Assembly (NCBI RefSeq): GCF_001429505.1
Contig: NZ_LMJW01000020.1
Span: 259,644 to 323,643, forward strand
DNA length: 64,000 nt
Origin: Allobosea sp. Root483D1
GTDB taxonomy: Bacteria; Pseudomonadota; Alphaproteobacteria; Rhizobiales; Beijerinckiaceae
Direction of reading: 5' to 3'
The notes under the pieces were generated by a model. It was not told the DNA's origin and searched no databases. It saw only the letters and a list, made by a program, of their open reading frames with translations. A program made the translations under genes and the position numbers. Below, piece by piece: positions 53,091 through 61,465 of the stretch (position 1 is its first letter; every line of letters begins with the position of its first letter).

Positions 53091-53843
53091 TCAGCCCTCC
53101 ACCGATTTGAAGACGTGGCCGCCGACTGCCTGGTCGGTCGGCGATATCTCGATCTCGGTGACGTCGACATGCTGCGGCAGAGAGAGCACCGCGGCGATGG
53201 TCGCGGCGATGTCCTGCGGCTGCAAAGCGCGGACATGGCCGTACATGGTCTCGTTGAGGCGCTCGCGATCGCCGCCGAAGGCGCGCAGGTAGATCTCGGT
53301 CTCGACGCGGCCCGGCGCCAGATCGGTGACGCGGACATTGCTGCCGGCGAGATCGTAGCGCAGCGAGCGGCAGGCATGCGCCAAGCCGGCCTTGGCGCCG
53401 CCATAGGCCGAGGTCCCGGCGAGCACGCCGCGCGCCGCCGTCGTGGTGATGTTGACGACATGGCCGCGCCGGCGCGCGACCATGCCTGATAGCAGCGCCC
53501 GCATCAGCAGCATCGGCGCGGTCAGATTGACCGCAATCGTCTCGGCGATCTCCTGCGCGCTCTGCTCGTAAAGCGGCTTCACCGTCGCGACCATGCCGGC
53601 ATTGTTGATGAGCACGTCGATCTCGGCCTCGGCGAGCCCGGCCAGGATGGCATCGGTATCGCGGACATCGGCGACGACAGGCACGACACCGAACTCGTCG
53701 ACGACATCGGCGAGCGCCTCGCGGCTGCGGGCGACGCCGTAGACGGTGAGGCCCATCCCGGTCAGGCGGCTGCAGATCGCAGCGCCGATGCCGCGCGAGG
53801 CGCCAGTGACGAGGGCGGTGCGGTAGGGGAAAGCCATGGCCAT
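53091..53843 (-). CDS. Short-chain dehydrogenase/reductase
   Basis: A 250-residue classical SDR. The NAD(P) motif is TALVTGASRGIG, with the NNAG block (INNAGMVATVKPLY), catalytic Tyr-Lys in TSAYGGAKAGLAHA, and LAPGRVETEIYLRAFG. A strand order typical of serine 3-dehydrogenase-like enzymes (YdfG type) is suggested by length. It is downstream of the hydroxyacyl-CoA dehydrogenase gene on the minus strand with a 21-base gap. Confidence 0.88.
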   Translation of the reverse strand: MAMAFPYRTALVTGASRGIGAAICSRLTGMGLTVYGVARSREALADVVDEFGVVPVVADVRDTDAILAGLAEAEIDVLINNAGMVATVKPLYEQSAQEIAETIAVNLTAPMLLMRALLSGMVARRRGHVVNITTTAARGVLAGTSAYGGAKAGLAHACRSLRYDLAGSNVRVTDLAPGRVETEIYLRAFGGDRERLNETMYGHVRALQPQDIAATIAAVLSLPQHVDVTEIEISPTDQAVGGHVFKSVEG

Positions 53844-53864
53844 GGAAAGCTCCCGTTTCGATCG

Positions 53865-54806
53865 TCAGAGGGCGGCGCGCTGCGTCATCACGCGCAGCAG
53901 ATCGACCAGACCGGCATCGCGCTGGTCGCGCAATTCGCTGTCGCTGCGATCGCCGATGGCTTCGCGAACCTCTTTGGAGACGCGCGCGATCGTCGGCTGG
54001 TCGAGCCGGGCGTCGCCGAGGTCGTCCCAGATGTCCTGATAGGTCTTGCCGTATTTGGTCAGGAAGGACTCGATGCCCTCGGCATTGAGATGGTTCGAGA
54101 TGAACGAGCCCTGCAGCGTCCATTTCGGACCGGGGCCGTAGCAGAAGGCGCGGTCGACGTCCTCGGCGCTGGCGACGCCGCTCTCGACCAGCGCGATCGC
54201 CTCGCGCCACATCGCGCCCATCAGCCGGAGCGCCAGGTGCCCGGTGACCTCCTTGCGCAGCACGGCCGGCTTCTTGCCGAGCGCCTCGTAGAAGGCGCGG
54301 GTCTGCTCGACCACCTCGGGGGACGTGTCGCGGCCGCCGACGATCTCGACCAGCGGCATCAGGTGGACCGGGTTGAAGGGATGGGCGAGCACGATGCGCT
54401 GTGGTCGGGCGCAGTTCGCCTGCATCTCCGAGACTAACAACGCCGAAGAGGAGGAGGCGATCACCACCTCGTCGCCGACGTGCCGCTCGATTGCCGCGAG
54501 CAGCTCCTGCTTGAGATCGAGGCGCTCGGGCCCCGATTCCTGGACGAAGGCGACGCCGGCGAGCGCCTTGCCGAGATCGGCCGAAAAGCGGACGGGGCCG
54601 CGCGCCGTGCGGGCCGGCGCCAGCCGTTCGAGATCGTTGATCAGTGCCGGATGAAGCGCCTGGAAGGCCTGCCAGCGCGCCGGATCGGGATCGTAGCAGG
54701 AAACCTCGTAGCCATGATGGGCAAAGGTCGCCGCCCAGCGCTGGCCGATCGTGCCGAGACCGACCACGCCGATCGGCCCGCGCATCGCGTTCACTTCCAT
54801 GGTCAT
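53865..54806 (-). CDS. 3-hydroxyacyl-CoA dehydrogenase-family oxidoreductase
   Basis: A 313-residue NAD enzyme. The Rossmann motif is IGVVGLGTIGQRWAATFA, with SSSSALLVSEM and the catalytic His region LAHPFNPVHLMPLVEIVGG, and a helical C-terminal domain carrying GHLALRLMGAMWREAIALVE. Single-domain relatives include L-carnitine dehydrogenase and L-gulonate 3-dehydrogenase. The start overlaps the hydrolase stop (ATGA). It may oxidise a hydroxy acid or hydroxy amine. Confidence 0.88.
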   Translation of the reverse strand: MTMEVNAMRGPIGVVGLGTIGQRWAATFAHHGYEVSCYDPDPARWQAFQALHPALINDLERLAPARTARGPVRFSADLGKALAGVAFVQESGPERLDLKQELLAAIERHVGDEVVIASSSSALLVSEMQANCARPQRIVLAHPFNPVHLMPLVEIVGGRDTSPEVVEQTRAFYEALGKKPAVLRKEVTGHLALRLMGAMWREAIALVESGVASAEDVDRAFCYGPGPKWTLQGSFISNHLNAEGIESFLTKYGKTYQDIWDDLGDARLDQPTIARVSKEVREAIGDRSDSELRDQRDAGLVDLLRVMTQRAAL

Positions 54807-55645
54807 GTCCTCGTCTCGGCAGCGGAAGACCCGCCGCGCAGAAAATCCAGCACCGCGTCGCGATAGAGGTCGGACTCGGCCCGCATGGCGTAGTGGCCGC
54901 CGCGCGGCAGCACCTTGAGCTCCGCCTGCGGGATCGCATCAGTGAGGCGCTGCGACAGATAGGCGGGGGTGACGATGTCGTCGGCCGCGACCACGACCCG
55001 GACCGGGCAGGAGATCTGGGCCAACTCGCCTTCGGCATCATGGCCGAGCACGGCGAGCATGCGCTCGCGCACCACCGCCGCGTCCGCCGGCTTCGAGCGG
55101 GTCGCTGCCGCCTCAAGCTCCGCCTCAAGCTCCGCCTCGACGACGGCATCGTTGGCGGCGAGCCAGTAGGGCGCGTTGAGGAGCGTCACCGCGTGGCGGC
55201 GATAGGCGTCGATCCCGAGCCGGTCGAGCAAGTCGATCCGCCCGGCGAAGAGCCGGCGCATATAGCCGCAGGGGCGAGCGAAGGTCGCCGACAGCACCAG
55301 CCGCGAGACGCGTTCCGGCTGGGCGAGCGCCAGGTTCTGCGCGATGGCCCCGCCGGTGGAATGGCCGAGGACGGCGGCGCTGGCGATGCCGAGGTGGTCG
55401 AGCAGGCCGGTGAGATCCTGGCGCATCGCGGCGATGCTGGTCGGCCCGTCCAGCGCCGAGGAGCCGCCGACGCCGCGATGGTCGTAGGTGACGACCTGGA
55501 AATGCGACGCGCAGACCTCGGCGAAGGCGTTCCAGAACGAAGCGAGGCCGCCGAGGCCGGAGATCAGCACGAGCGGCGGCCCTTCGCCGCGGATCGTGTA
55601 GGCGAGGGTTCCGCCGTCTGCGAGGGGAGCAAGCTCGGTCTTCAT
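54803..55645 (-). CDS. Alpha/beta hydrolase
   Basis: A 280-residue alpha/beta hydrolase. The oxyanion region is LISGLGGLASFWNAF, followed by VVTYDHRGVGGSSA, nucleophile Ser in LGHSTGGAIAQNL, acid in VVVAADDIVTPAYL and the final His in LPRGGHYAMRAES. It resembles enol-lactonases (PcaD/RutD-like). ATG 55645 overlaps the DUF3830-like gene stop (ATGA) and is where homology begins. Confidence 0.88.
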   Translation of the reverse strand: MKTELAPLADGGTLAYTIRGEGPPLVLISGLGGLASFWNAFAEVCASHFQVVTYDHRGVGGSSALDGPTSIAAMRQDLTGLLDHLGIASAAVLGHSTGGAIAQNLALAQPERVSRLVLSATFARPCGYMRRLFAGRIDLLDRLGIDAYRRHAVTLLNAPYWLAANDAVVEAELEAELEAAATRSKPADAAVVRERMLAVLGHDAEGELAQISCPVRVVVAADDIVTPAYLSQRLTDAIPQAELKVLPRGGHYAMRAESDLYRDAVLDFLRGGSSAAETRT

Positions 55646-56523
55646 GCGCTCGCCCCGGCGGCTTCGTCGATCGCGGAGCGGGCGGCCGCGTTGACCGCCG
55701 ACCACGGGATGCGCAGGTCGAGCCAGGCCGCCAGTCGGCCGGCGCAGAGGATGGCTTCGTCGACCAAAGCGGCGAGCGGGATGTCGTCACGGCCGAAGGC
55801 GGTTTCCAGCGCGAAGATCCCTGCCGCGCTTTCGCCAAGATGGCAGAAATCGCGCAGCCGGGTCGCGGCCTTGTTGCAGGCGACAGCCGCGATGCGGCGG
55901 GAGATGCGGGCCTCTTCCGTCGCAAGGCCGCCGCGCACCCACCAGAGCAGCTCATGCAGGATGCGCGCCTCCGATTCCGCCAGGAAGAGCGGCCCGATCG
56001 GGTGCATGGTCGCACGCGAGGCCAGCAGGGCCTCGATATCGGCAGGCGAGGCGTTCCAGAGCCTTTGCCTGATAGCGGCGAGTTCGGCCGGGACCTGCGA
56101 TGGCGCCGGCTCCGGTGCCTGCACGCCTTCGACCGGCAGCAAATTGCCGGCGAAGAGCCTGCGCCCGTGCTGCTCGCGCAGGTGGGCACCCAGCGCCTGG
56201 AGTTCCGGTAGCCCGCCCTCGATATGGCCGAGCAGCGTGACCTCGGCCGTTTCGGCCTGGAGCGGCGCGAAGATCAGCTCGAGGAATTGCCGCGCCGGCC
56301 AGTACAGGAACGCGCCGGGGCGCGCCTCCATGACGTCGACGCCGCCCTCCGCATCCTCGACGAAGGGCGCATGCCAATAGATGTGCTGGCCGGCGATCTT
56401 CGGGGTGTGGAGCTGGAGTGCGGCGGGCAGCGTCGCGGCGAGCGTGGCAAGCGTGCGGGGCGCCCGCGTCGTGTCGCAGGCGATCCGCCATCTGTCACTG
56501 CCGACGATCAGGTCGAGTTTCAT
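55642..56523 (-). CDS. DUF3830-like protein with extra C-terminal domain
   Basis: A 293-residue protein. Residues 1 to about 135 resemble the cyclophilin-like DUF3830 fold (APRTLATLAATLPAALQLHT; AGQHIYWHAPF; GAFLYWPARQFLELIF; LLGHIEGGLPELQALG). The remaining about 155 residues are mostly helical, with HELLWWVRGGLATEEARISR. DUF3830 genes often lie beside amidase or hydantoin-type catabolic genes and have no proven reaction. It overlaps the hydrolase gene by 4 bases. Confidence 0.7.
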   Translation of the reverse strand: MKLDLIVGSDRWRIACDTTRAPRTLATLAATLPAALQLHTPKIAGQHIYWHAPFVEDAEGGVDVMEARPGAFLYWPARQFLELIFAPLQAETAEVTLLGHIEGGLPELQALGAHLREQHGRRLFAGNLLPVEGVQAPEPAPSQVPAELAAIRQRLWNASPADIEALLASRATMHPIGPLFLAESEARILHELLWWVRGGLATEEARISRRIAAVACNKAATRLRDFCHLGESAAGIFALETAFGRDDIPLAALVDEAILCAGRLAAWLDLRIPWSAVNAAARSAIDEAAGASA

Positions 56524-56555
56524 GGGCTGGGTGTCCGGCGCGGTGCTTATCCGTC

Positions 56556-56879
56556 TCAGGCTTTGGGCTTGAAGAAGGAAACGGGCTTGAGGATCTGGTT
56601 GCGCATGTCGAGCAGCGGGTCGGCTTCGACGACCTGCCGGCGATAGCCCTGCCAGGCCGGATCGGCCTCCATCGCGTCGCGGCGTTCCTCGCGGTCGGCG
56701 AGGCTGTCATACTGCCAGAGATGCACGACGCGGCTGAGCTCGCCGATATGGGTCTGGAAGAAGCCGAAGGGCTCGCCGAGATACTGCCGCTGCATCGGCA
56801 AACCGACATCCTCGTACAACTTCAGGAAGTCGTTCAGGCGGTTCGGCCGGGCCGTGTAGACGCGGTGGTCGAAGATCAT
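56556..56879 (-). CDS. NIPSNAP-family protein
   Basis: A 107-residue ferredoxin-like protein of the NIPSNAP group, opening MIFDHRVYTARPNRLNDFLK, then FGFFQTHIGELSRVVHLWQY and DPAWQGYRRQVVEADPLL. ATG 56879 follows GGAGAAGCACG. NIPSNAP proteins form dimers with an open cleft and often accompany ring-opening or amine catabolism. It heads the minus-strand run that includes the DUF3830, hydrolase and dehydrogenase genes. Confidence 0.86.
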   Translation of the reverse strand: MIFDHRVYTARPNRLNDFLKLYEDVGLPMQRQYLGEPFGFFQTHIGELSRVVHLWQYDSLADREERRDAMEADPAWQGYRRQVVEADPLLDMRNQILKPVSFFKPKA

Positions 56880-57010
56880 CGTGCTTCTCCTCTGGTTCCG
56901 GCGCAATGCCGTCCGTCCCTCCGGTGACACCTTCGATCGCGGTCGTGCTTCGAGGGTGCGTTCGCCGTCGTGCGGCCGGTCCTGTCGCTTCACTGCAAGA
57001 CTGCATTATC

Positions 57011-57024
57011 TTGTGTAGACACTT
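57011..57024. promoter_or_regulatory. Candidate operator shared with the GntR-side region
   Basis: TTGTGTAGACACTT contains a GTGT-AG-ACAC palindrome and matches the TTGTACAGGCACTT part of 51151-51164 at 11 of 14 positions. It lies in the divergent region between the NIPSNAP gene and the dehydrogenase operon, so it could act on both. Confidence 0.4.
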
Positions 57025-57141
57025 ATAGCGCCACGTCGCGGACTGCGCTAGGGTCGATCGCAGCGAAAGGCGCTGATGTCTCGATCCCTTGTTCAAAACC
57101 AGGGAATCCGAGGCGCCCAGCGCAGGGAGAAAGCGGCGGCG

Positions 57142-58128
57142 ATGAGGAATTCACCGACGGTGGACGAGCAGCTCGGCATGCTCGGGCGGATGGTGGCGGT
57201 GCGCCATCTCGAGGAGCGGCTCGGCGAACTGCACAAGGCTGGCAAGACGCGCGGGCCGATCCATCGCTGCGACGGCCAGGAAGCGATCGGCATCGGCGCG
57301 ACCGCGATGCTGGATGACGAGGATCTGCTGACCAGCACCCATCGCGGCCATGCGCACTATGTCGGCAAGGGCGTGGCCTTGCACCCGATCGTCGCCGAGA
57401 TCCTCGGCCGCGCCACCGGCGCCTGCGGCGGGCGGGCCGGGCACATGCTGATCGCCGATGTGAAGAAGGGCTTGCTTGGCGGCAACGCCATCGTCGGCGG
57501 CGGCATTCCGGCGGCGACGGGATTCGCGGTTTCGCTGCAGATGAAGAACCGCGCCGATGGCGGCCAGCGCGTCGCCATGTGCATCTTCGGCGACGGCGCG
57601 GCGCAGACCGGCATCTGCCACGAATCGATGAACATCGCGGCGCTGTGGACGCTGCCCGTCGTCTTCGTGCTCGAGCACAACCAGTATGGGCTGACCGCGC
57701 ATCATTCGACGCAGTCCTCGGTGCCGGACCTGTCGGTCCGGGCCGCGGGCTACGGCATGCCGAGCGAGATCGTCGACGGCAACGACATCATCGCCGTCCA
57801 CCGCGCCGTCGGCGCCGCGGTCGAGCGGGCTCGGCGCGGCGAGGGCCCGTCCCTGGTCGAGGCCAAGACCTATCGCATGGTCGGCTTCTCGACGAGCGAT
57901 GTCGGCGGCTACCAGAAGGACGAGGACCTCGCCCTCTGGCGCGAGCGCGACCCGATCGTGCTCGCCCGCGCCCTGCTGGCCGACAGCGTCTCCGCCGAGC
58001 GGCTCGACGCCGTCATGGCAGCGGCGCGTGCCGAGGTCGACGCGGCCGTCGAGCAGGCGCTCAGCGATCCGCTGCCGAGCTTCGCCGACCATGCGCCGAG
58101 CGCGCCCTATACCGTTGCGGGAGCCTGA
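57142..58128 (+). CDS. 2-oxo-acid dehydrogenase E1 alpha subunit (AcoA/PdhA-like)
   Basis: A 328-residue thiamine-diphosphate enzyme subunit. The GDG...N cofactor motif is FGDGAAQTGICHESMNIAAL, with THRGHAHYVGKGV, GACGGRAGHM, and EHNQYGLTAHHST. It resembles the acetoin dehydrogenase alpha subunit. ATG 57142 is used; ATG 57076 with AAAGG upstream would add 22 residues. It pairs with the beta subunit starting 2 bases after its stop. Confidence 0.92.
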   Translation: MRNSPTVDEQLGMLGRMVAVRHLEERLGELHKAGKTRGPIHRCDGQEAIGIGATAMLDDEDLLTSTHRGHAHYVGKGVALHPIVAEILGRATGACGGRAGHMLIADVKKGLLGGNAIVGGGIPAATGFAVSLQMKNRADGGQRVAMCIFGDGAAQTGICHESMNIAALWTLPVVFVLEHNQYGLTAHHSTQSSVPDLSVRAAGYGMPSEIVDGNDIIAVHRAVGAAVERARRGEGPSLVEAKTYRMVGFSTSDVGGYQKDEDLALWRERDPIVLARALLADSVSAERLDAVMAAARAEVDAAVEQALSDPLPSFADHAPSAPYTVAGA

Positions 58129-58130
58129 CC

Positions 58131-59105
58131 ATGGCGATGATGCGTTATGCCGAGGCGCTGCGGTCAGCGCTGCGCGAGGAGATGCAGCGCGACCCATCGG
58201 TCTGGCTGATGGGCGAGGACATCGCCGTCTATGGCGGCGTGTTCAAGGTTTCCAAGGACCTGATGGCGGAGTTCGGACCGGAGCGGGTGCGCGATACGCC
58301 GATCTCGGAGCAGACCCTGACCGCGATGGCGGTGACCGCGGCGATGGCCGGCACCCGTCCGGTGCTCGAGATCATGTATGCCGACTTCCTGCCGCTCAGC
58401 GTCGATGCGCTGATGAACCAGGCCTCGATCTACAACTATATCTGGAACGGGCAGGTCTCGATGCCGTTCGTGCTGCGCACGCAAGGTGGTGGCGGGGCGG
58501 GCGCCGGCGCGCAGCATTCCAAGAGCCTCGATGCCCTCGTCGCCCATATCCCCGGCCTCAAGGTGGTCGCTCCGGCGACGGCGGCGGACGCCAAGGGCCT
58601 GCTCAAGGCGGCGATCCGCGACGACCATCCGGTGATCTTCCTGGAGCACAAGCTGCTCTACAACACGCGCGACGAGGTCCCGGACGGCGATCATCTCGTC
58701 GAGATCGGCAAGGCGCGCATCGCGCGTGAGGGACGCGACATCTCGATCATCGCTTCCTCGAAGATGGTGGTCGATGCGCTGAAGGCGGCCGACGAGCTGG
58801 CCAAGGAAGGCATCTCGGCGGAGGTCGTCGACCTGCGCACGCTGCGCCCGCTCGACCGCGAGACGATCCGGGCCTCGATCGCCCGAACGCACCACGCCGT
58901 GGTGGTCAACGAGGGCTGGCGCTTCTGCGGGTATGCGGCCGAACTCAGCGCGACGATCATGGAGACCTGTTTCGACGAGCTCGACGCGCCGGTCGAGCGC
59001 GTCGCGACCCACGACATCCCGATCCCCTACAGCGAGCCGCTGGAAAGCACCGTCCTGCCCGACGCCGCCAAGATCGCGGCGGCGGCGCGCCGGGCCCTGG
59101 CCTGA
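58131..59105 (+). CDS. 2-oxo-acid dehydrogenase E1 beta subunit (AcoB/PdhB-like)
   Basis: A 324-residue transketolase-like subunit. The start RYAEALRSALREEMQRDPSV and GEDIAVYGGVF are followed by ISEQTLTAMAVTAAMAGTRP, LRTQGGGGAGAGAQHS, FLEHKLLYNTRDEVP and the C-terminal EVVDLRTLRPLDRETI. It completes E1 with the alpha subunit. Third gene of the complex follows 12 bases later. Confidence 0.94.
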   Translation: MAMMRYAEALRSALREEMQRDPSVWLMGEDIAVYGGVFKVSKDLMAEFGPERVRDTPISEQTLTAMAVTAAMAGTRPVLEIMYADFLPLSVDALMNQASIYNYIWNGQVSMPFVLRTQGGGGAGAGAQHSKSLDALVAHIPGLKVVAPATAADAKGLLKAAIRDDHPVIFLEHKLLYNTRDEVPDGDHLVEIGKARIAREGRDISIIASSKMVVDALKAADELAKEGISAEVVDLRTLRPLDRETIRASIARTHHAVVVNEGWRFCGYAAELSATIMETCFDELDAPVERVATHDIPIPYSEPLESTVLPDAAKIAAAARRALA

Positions 59106-59117
59106 AGGGAGCGCGGC

Positions 59118-60386
59118 ATGAGCTATGAAATCACGCTCGCCGGCGGCGCCGGCGAATACATGGAGAGCGCGACCGTCGTCTCCTGGTCGGCCAAGGTCGG
59201 CGACCGGGTCAAGGCTGATGATGTCGTCGTCGTGGTCGAGACCGCCAAGGCCGCGACCGAAATCGAGGCCGGACGCGACGGCGTCCTCGCCGCGATCCTC
59301 GCGCCTGAGGGTGCGGAGGTCGGCATCGGCGCCGTGCTCGGGCGCATCGCCGATAGCCTTGCCGCGGAAGAGCCAGCTGTTGCCGCAGCGGAGCCGGCTG
59401 TAGCGGCGCTGGAGATCGCAGCTCCGAAAGCAGCGATGCAAGTAATCGACGCCAGCTGCCGCATCAGCATCTCGCCCCTGGCGAGGCGGTTGGCGCGTCA
59501 GGCCGGTCTGGATCCCTCCGGCATCGCCGGCACAGGTCCGGGCGGGCGGATCAAGAGCCGCGATATCGAGCGAGCCTTGCGGGAGCGGACCGACGCCGTA
59601 CTGCCGGCGGCTCCGGCTGCGGCGATGCCATCGCCTGCCGTGGCGAGAACCGGTTCAGCCGTTCCATTGGTGCTGCTCCACGGCTTTGGCGCCAATGCCG
59701 CCGCCTGGAACATGGTGCGGCCGCATCTCGACGGACGCCCGGTGCTGGCGCCGGAGCTGCCGGGCCATGGCCGGGAAGCTGCGTTGGATATGCCCTCGCT
59801 GGAAGCGCTCGCCGAAGCCGTGCTCGGGCAGATCGAGGCGAGCGGCTCCAGCGACTGCGATCTCGTCGGGCATTCGCTCGGCGGGGCCGTCGCGGCGGTG
59901 CTGACGGCGAACCAGTCGGTGCGGGTGCGCTCGCTGACGCTGATCGCGCCGGCAGGCCTGGGGCCGGAGATCGACGGTGCCTTCCTCAGCGGCTTCCTCT
60001 CGGCGCGGACGGCGGAGAGTCTGACGCCATGGCTGGAGCGGCTCGCTGCCGCTCCTAGCCGGTTGCCACGCGGCTATGCGCAGGCGGTGCTGCGCGAGCG
60101 TGAGCGTTTCGGCGTCGGTGCGGCGCAGGCCGCGATCGCGCAAAGGCTCTTTCCGGACGGGACGCAGGCGATCGGGATCGCCGCGGACCTCGAACGCTTC
60201 GCGGGCCCGCTAAAGGTGATCTGGGGCAGGGGCGATCGTATCATCCCGCCATCGCATCAAGGCGAGCTGCCCGGCCATGTCGCTTGCCACCGGCTCGGCG
60301 GCACCGGGCACATGCCCCATATCGAAGCTCCGGCCCTCGTGGCGCAACTGATCTTGCAGAACGTGCGAAGCGCCGAGGCGAGCTGA
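59118..60386 (+). CDS. AcoC-like E2: lipoyl + E3-binding + alpha/beta hydrolase domains
   Basis: A 422-residue protein. Residues 1-80 are a lipoyl domain with the modified Lys in VVVETAKAATEIEAG. Residues about 113-155 are a peripheral-subunit (E3) binding domain, ISPLARRLARQAGLDPSGIA and GRIKSRDIERAL. Residues about 180-420 are an alpha/beta hydrolase with VLLHGFGANAAAWN and nucleophile LVGHSLGGAVAAV. The usual E2 acyltransferase core is absent, as in acetoin dehydrogenase AcoC. Acetoin-type cleavage is therefore favoured over ordinary pyruvate dehydrogenation. No E3 gene follows in the window. Confidence 0.88.
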   Translation: MSYEITLAGGAGEYMESATVVSWSAKVGDRVKADDVVVVVETAKAATEIEAGRDGVLAAILAPEGAEVGIGAVLGRIADSLAAEEPAVAAAEPAVAALEIAAPKAAMQVIDASCRISISPLARRLARQAGLDPSGIAGTGPGGRIKSRDIERALRERTDAVLPAAPAAAMPSPAVARTGSAVPLVLLHGFGANAAAWNMVRPHLDGRPVLAPELPGHGREAALDMPSLEALAEAVLGQIEASGSSDCDLVGHSLGGAVAAVLTANQSVRVRSLTLIAPAGLGPEIDGAFLSGFLSARTAESLTPWLERLAAAPSRLPRGYAQAVLRERERFGVGAAQAAIAQRLFPDGTQAIGIAADLERFAGPLKVIWGRGDRIIPPSHQGELPGHVACHRLGGTGHMPHIEAPALVAQLILQNVRSAEAS

Positions 60387-60396
60387 TGCGCGAAGC

Positions 60397-61002
60397 TCAG
60401 TTGCCGTAGCGCGCGACGAGGCAAGCGAACTCGCTCTGCCGGTGCGTATCGGTCTTGGCGAGGATGCGCTGCAGATGCGTGCGCACCGTCGTCGGCGCGA
60501 CCCCGAGCTTGTGCGCCGCCTGGATCGTGTTCTCTCCCAGGAGAAGGCGCTCGGCCACGCGCGTTTCGGCGGTGGTCAGGCCGTGGTCGCGGGCGACATG
60601 GGCGAGCTTGCGGTCGATCGCGCCGGCCTGCTCCTGCATCACGACGACGAAGCGGGCGGGTTCGGCCGCATCGTTGCAATCCTCCGCCAGCGAGATGGCG
60701 AGCGTGAAGCTGCTGCCGGCGTCGCGATAGGACAGGCGCAACTCGGCCTCCGGCGTCGCGAGCCGGGCCCAGCGCTGCAGGCGGCCGTTCAGCTCGCGGT
60801 CACGGGTCGCAAAGCGCAGCGCTGAGATCACGCCGGCCCGGGTCAGGGCCAGCGCCGCCGCGTTCATCCGCTCGACGCGCAGTTCGGCATCGAGCGTGAA
60901 GACGCAGATCGCATCGGCAGCCGGTGCGGCCCGCTCCTGCCTCTGCGGCATCCGGTAGGCGGGGTGGGGCGTGCTGCTGCTGCAAGTCTCGGCGATCGAC
61001 AT
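60397..61002 (-). CDS. LuxR-family regulator with PAS-like sensor
   Basis: A 201-residue regulator. The N-terminal part is PAS-like (ICVFTLDAELRVERMNAAAL), and the C-terminal helix-turn-helix is of LuxR/GerE type: LTTAETRVAERLLLGENTIQ and LGVAPTTVRTHLQRILAKTD. ATG 61002 has GGAG nine bases upstream. It is convergent with the AcoABC-like operon, so it is not clearly its regulator. Confidence 0.85.
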   Translation of the reverse strand: MSIAETCSSSTPHPAYRMPQRQERAAPAADAICVFTLDAELRVERMNAAALALTRAGVISALRFATRDRELNGRLQRWARLATPEAELRLSYRDAGSSFTLAISLAEDCNDAAEPARFVVVMQEQAGAIDRKLAHVARDHGLTTAETRVAERLLLGENTIQAAHKLGVAPTTVRTHLQRILAKTDTHRQSEFACLVARYGN

Positions 61003-61465
61003 GGAAATCTGCTCCGGCGCTGATGGTCTCAGCGACGGAGACGGAAGCGCGCGGCGAAACCGGACATGCGGCGCCGCGATATTTTTCGCGCTCCCACGCG
61101 GGCTCCTCGATTTGAAGGACGCGGCGGCCTTCTCGCCCCGGTAATCAATGGGGCGAGGCCGAATCCCGGTCCCTCCAGGCGCGCGCGCCGTTAACGCCGC
61201 CAGCCGGCGACACGCGCCGGGCATCCGGCCTCCTTCATACGAAGGACGCCGGATGCCTGCGGGCGGTTTTTCCTGGGCGATGGAACGGATTTCGCCGTGG
61301 TGAGAGGCGACGGAGCGAGTTTCCGGCGGTTGACGCTACAGGGCCGAACGGGACCTTGCCGATTGAGGGAGCTGACGACCATGCCTGGCATGCCCGCCGC
61401 GATCCATCCGCCTGTCCGCGGCGGCCCGGCTTTGCCGGCGCGCGGTGAACTCGGTTGAGCCCGCC
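61003..61465. other. Intergenic region with a long inverted repeat
   Basis: About 460 bases with no supported gene. It holds a long hairpin at 61220-61257, described separately, and otherwise short frames of no recognisable content. Confidence 0.5.
61220..61257. repeat. Long inverted repeat (hairpin)
   Basis: GGCATCCGGC (61220-61229) and GCCGGATGCC (61248-61257) are perfect ten-base arms, and the inner TCCTT/AAGGA (61231-61235, 61242-61246) extends the stem. On the plus strand a TTTTT run (61267-61271) follows nine bases after. It could be a terminator for plus-strand readthrough, or the folded 5' leader of the next transcript. Confidence 0.6.
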
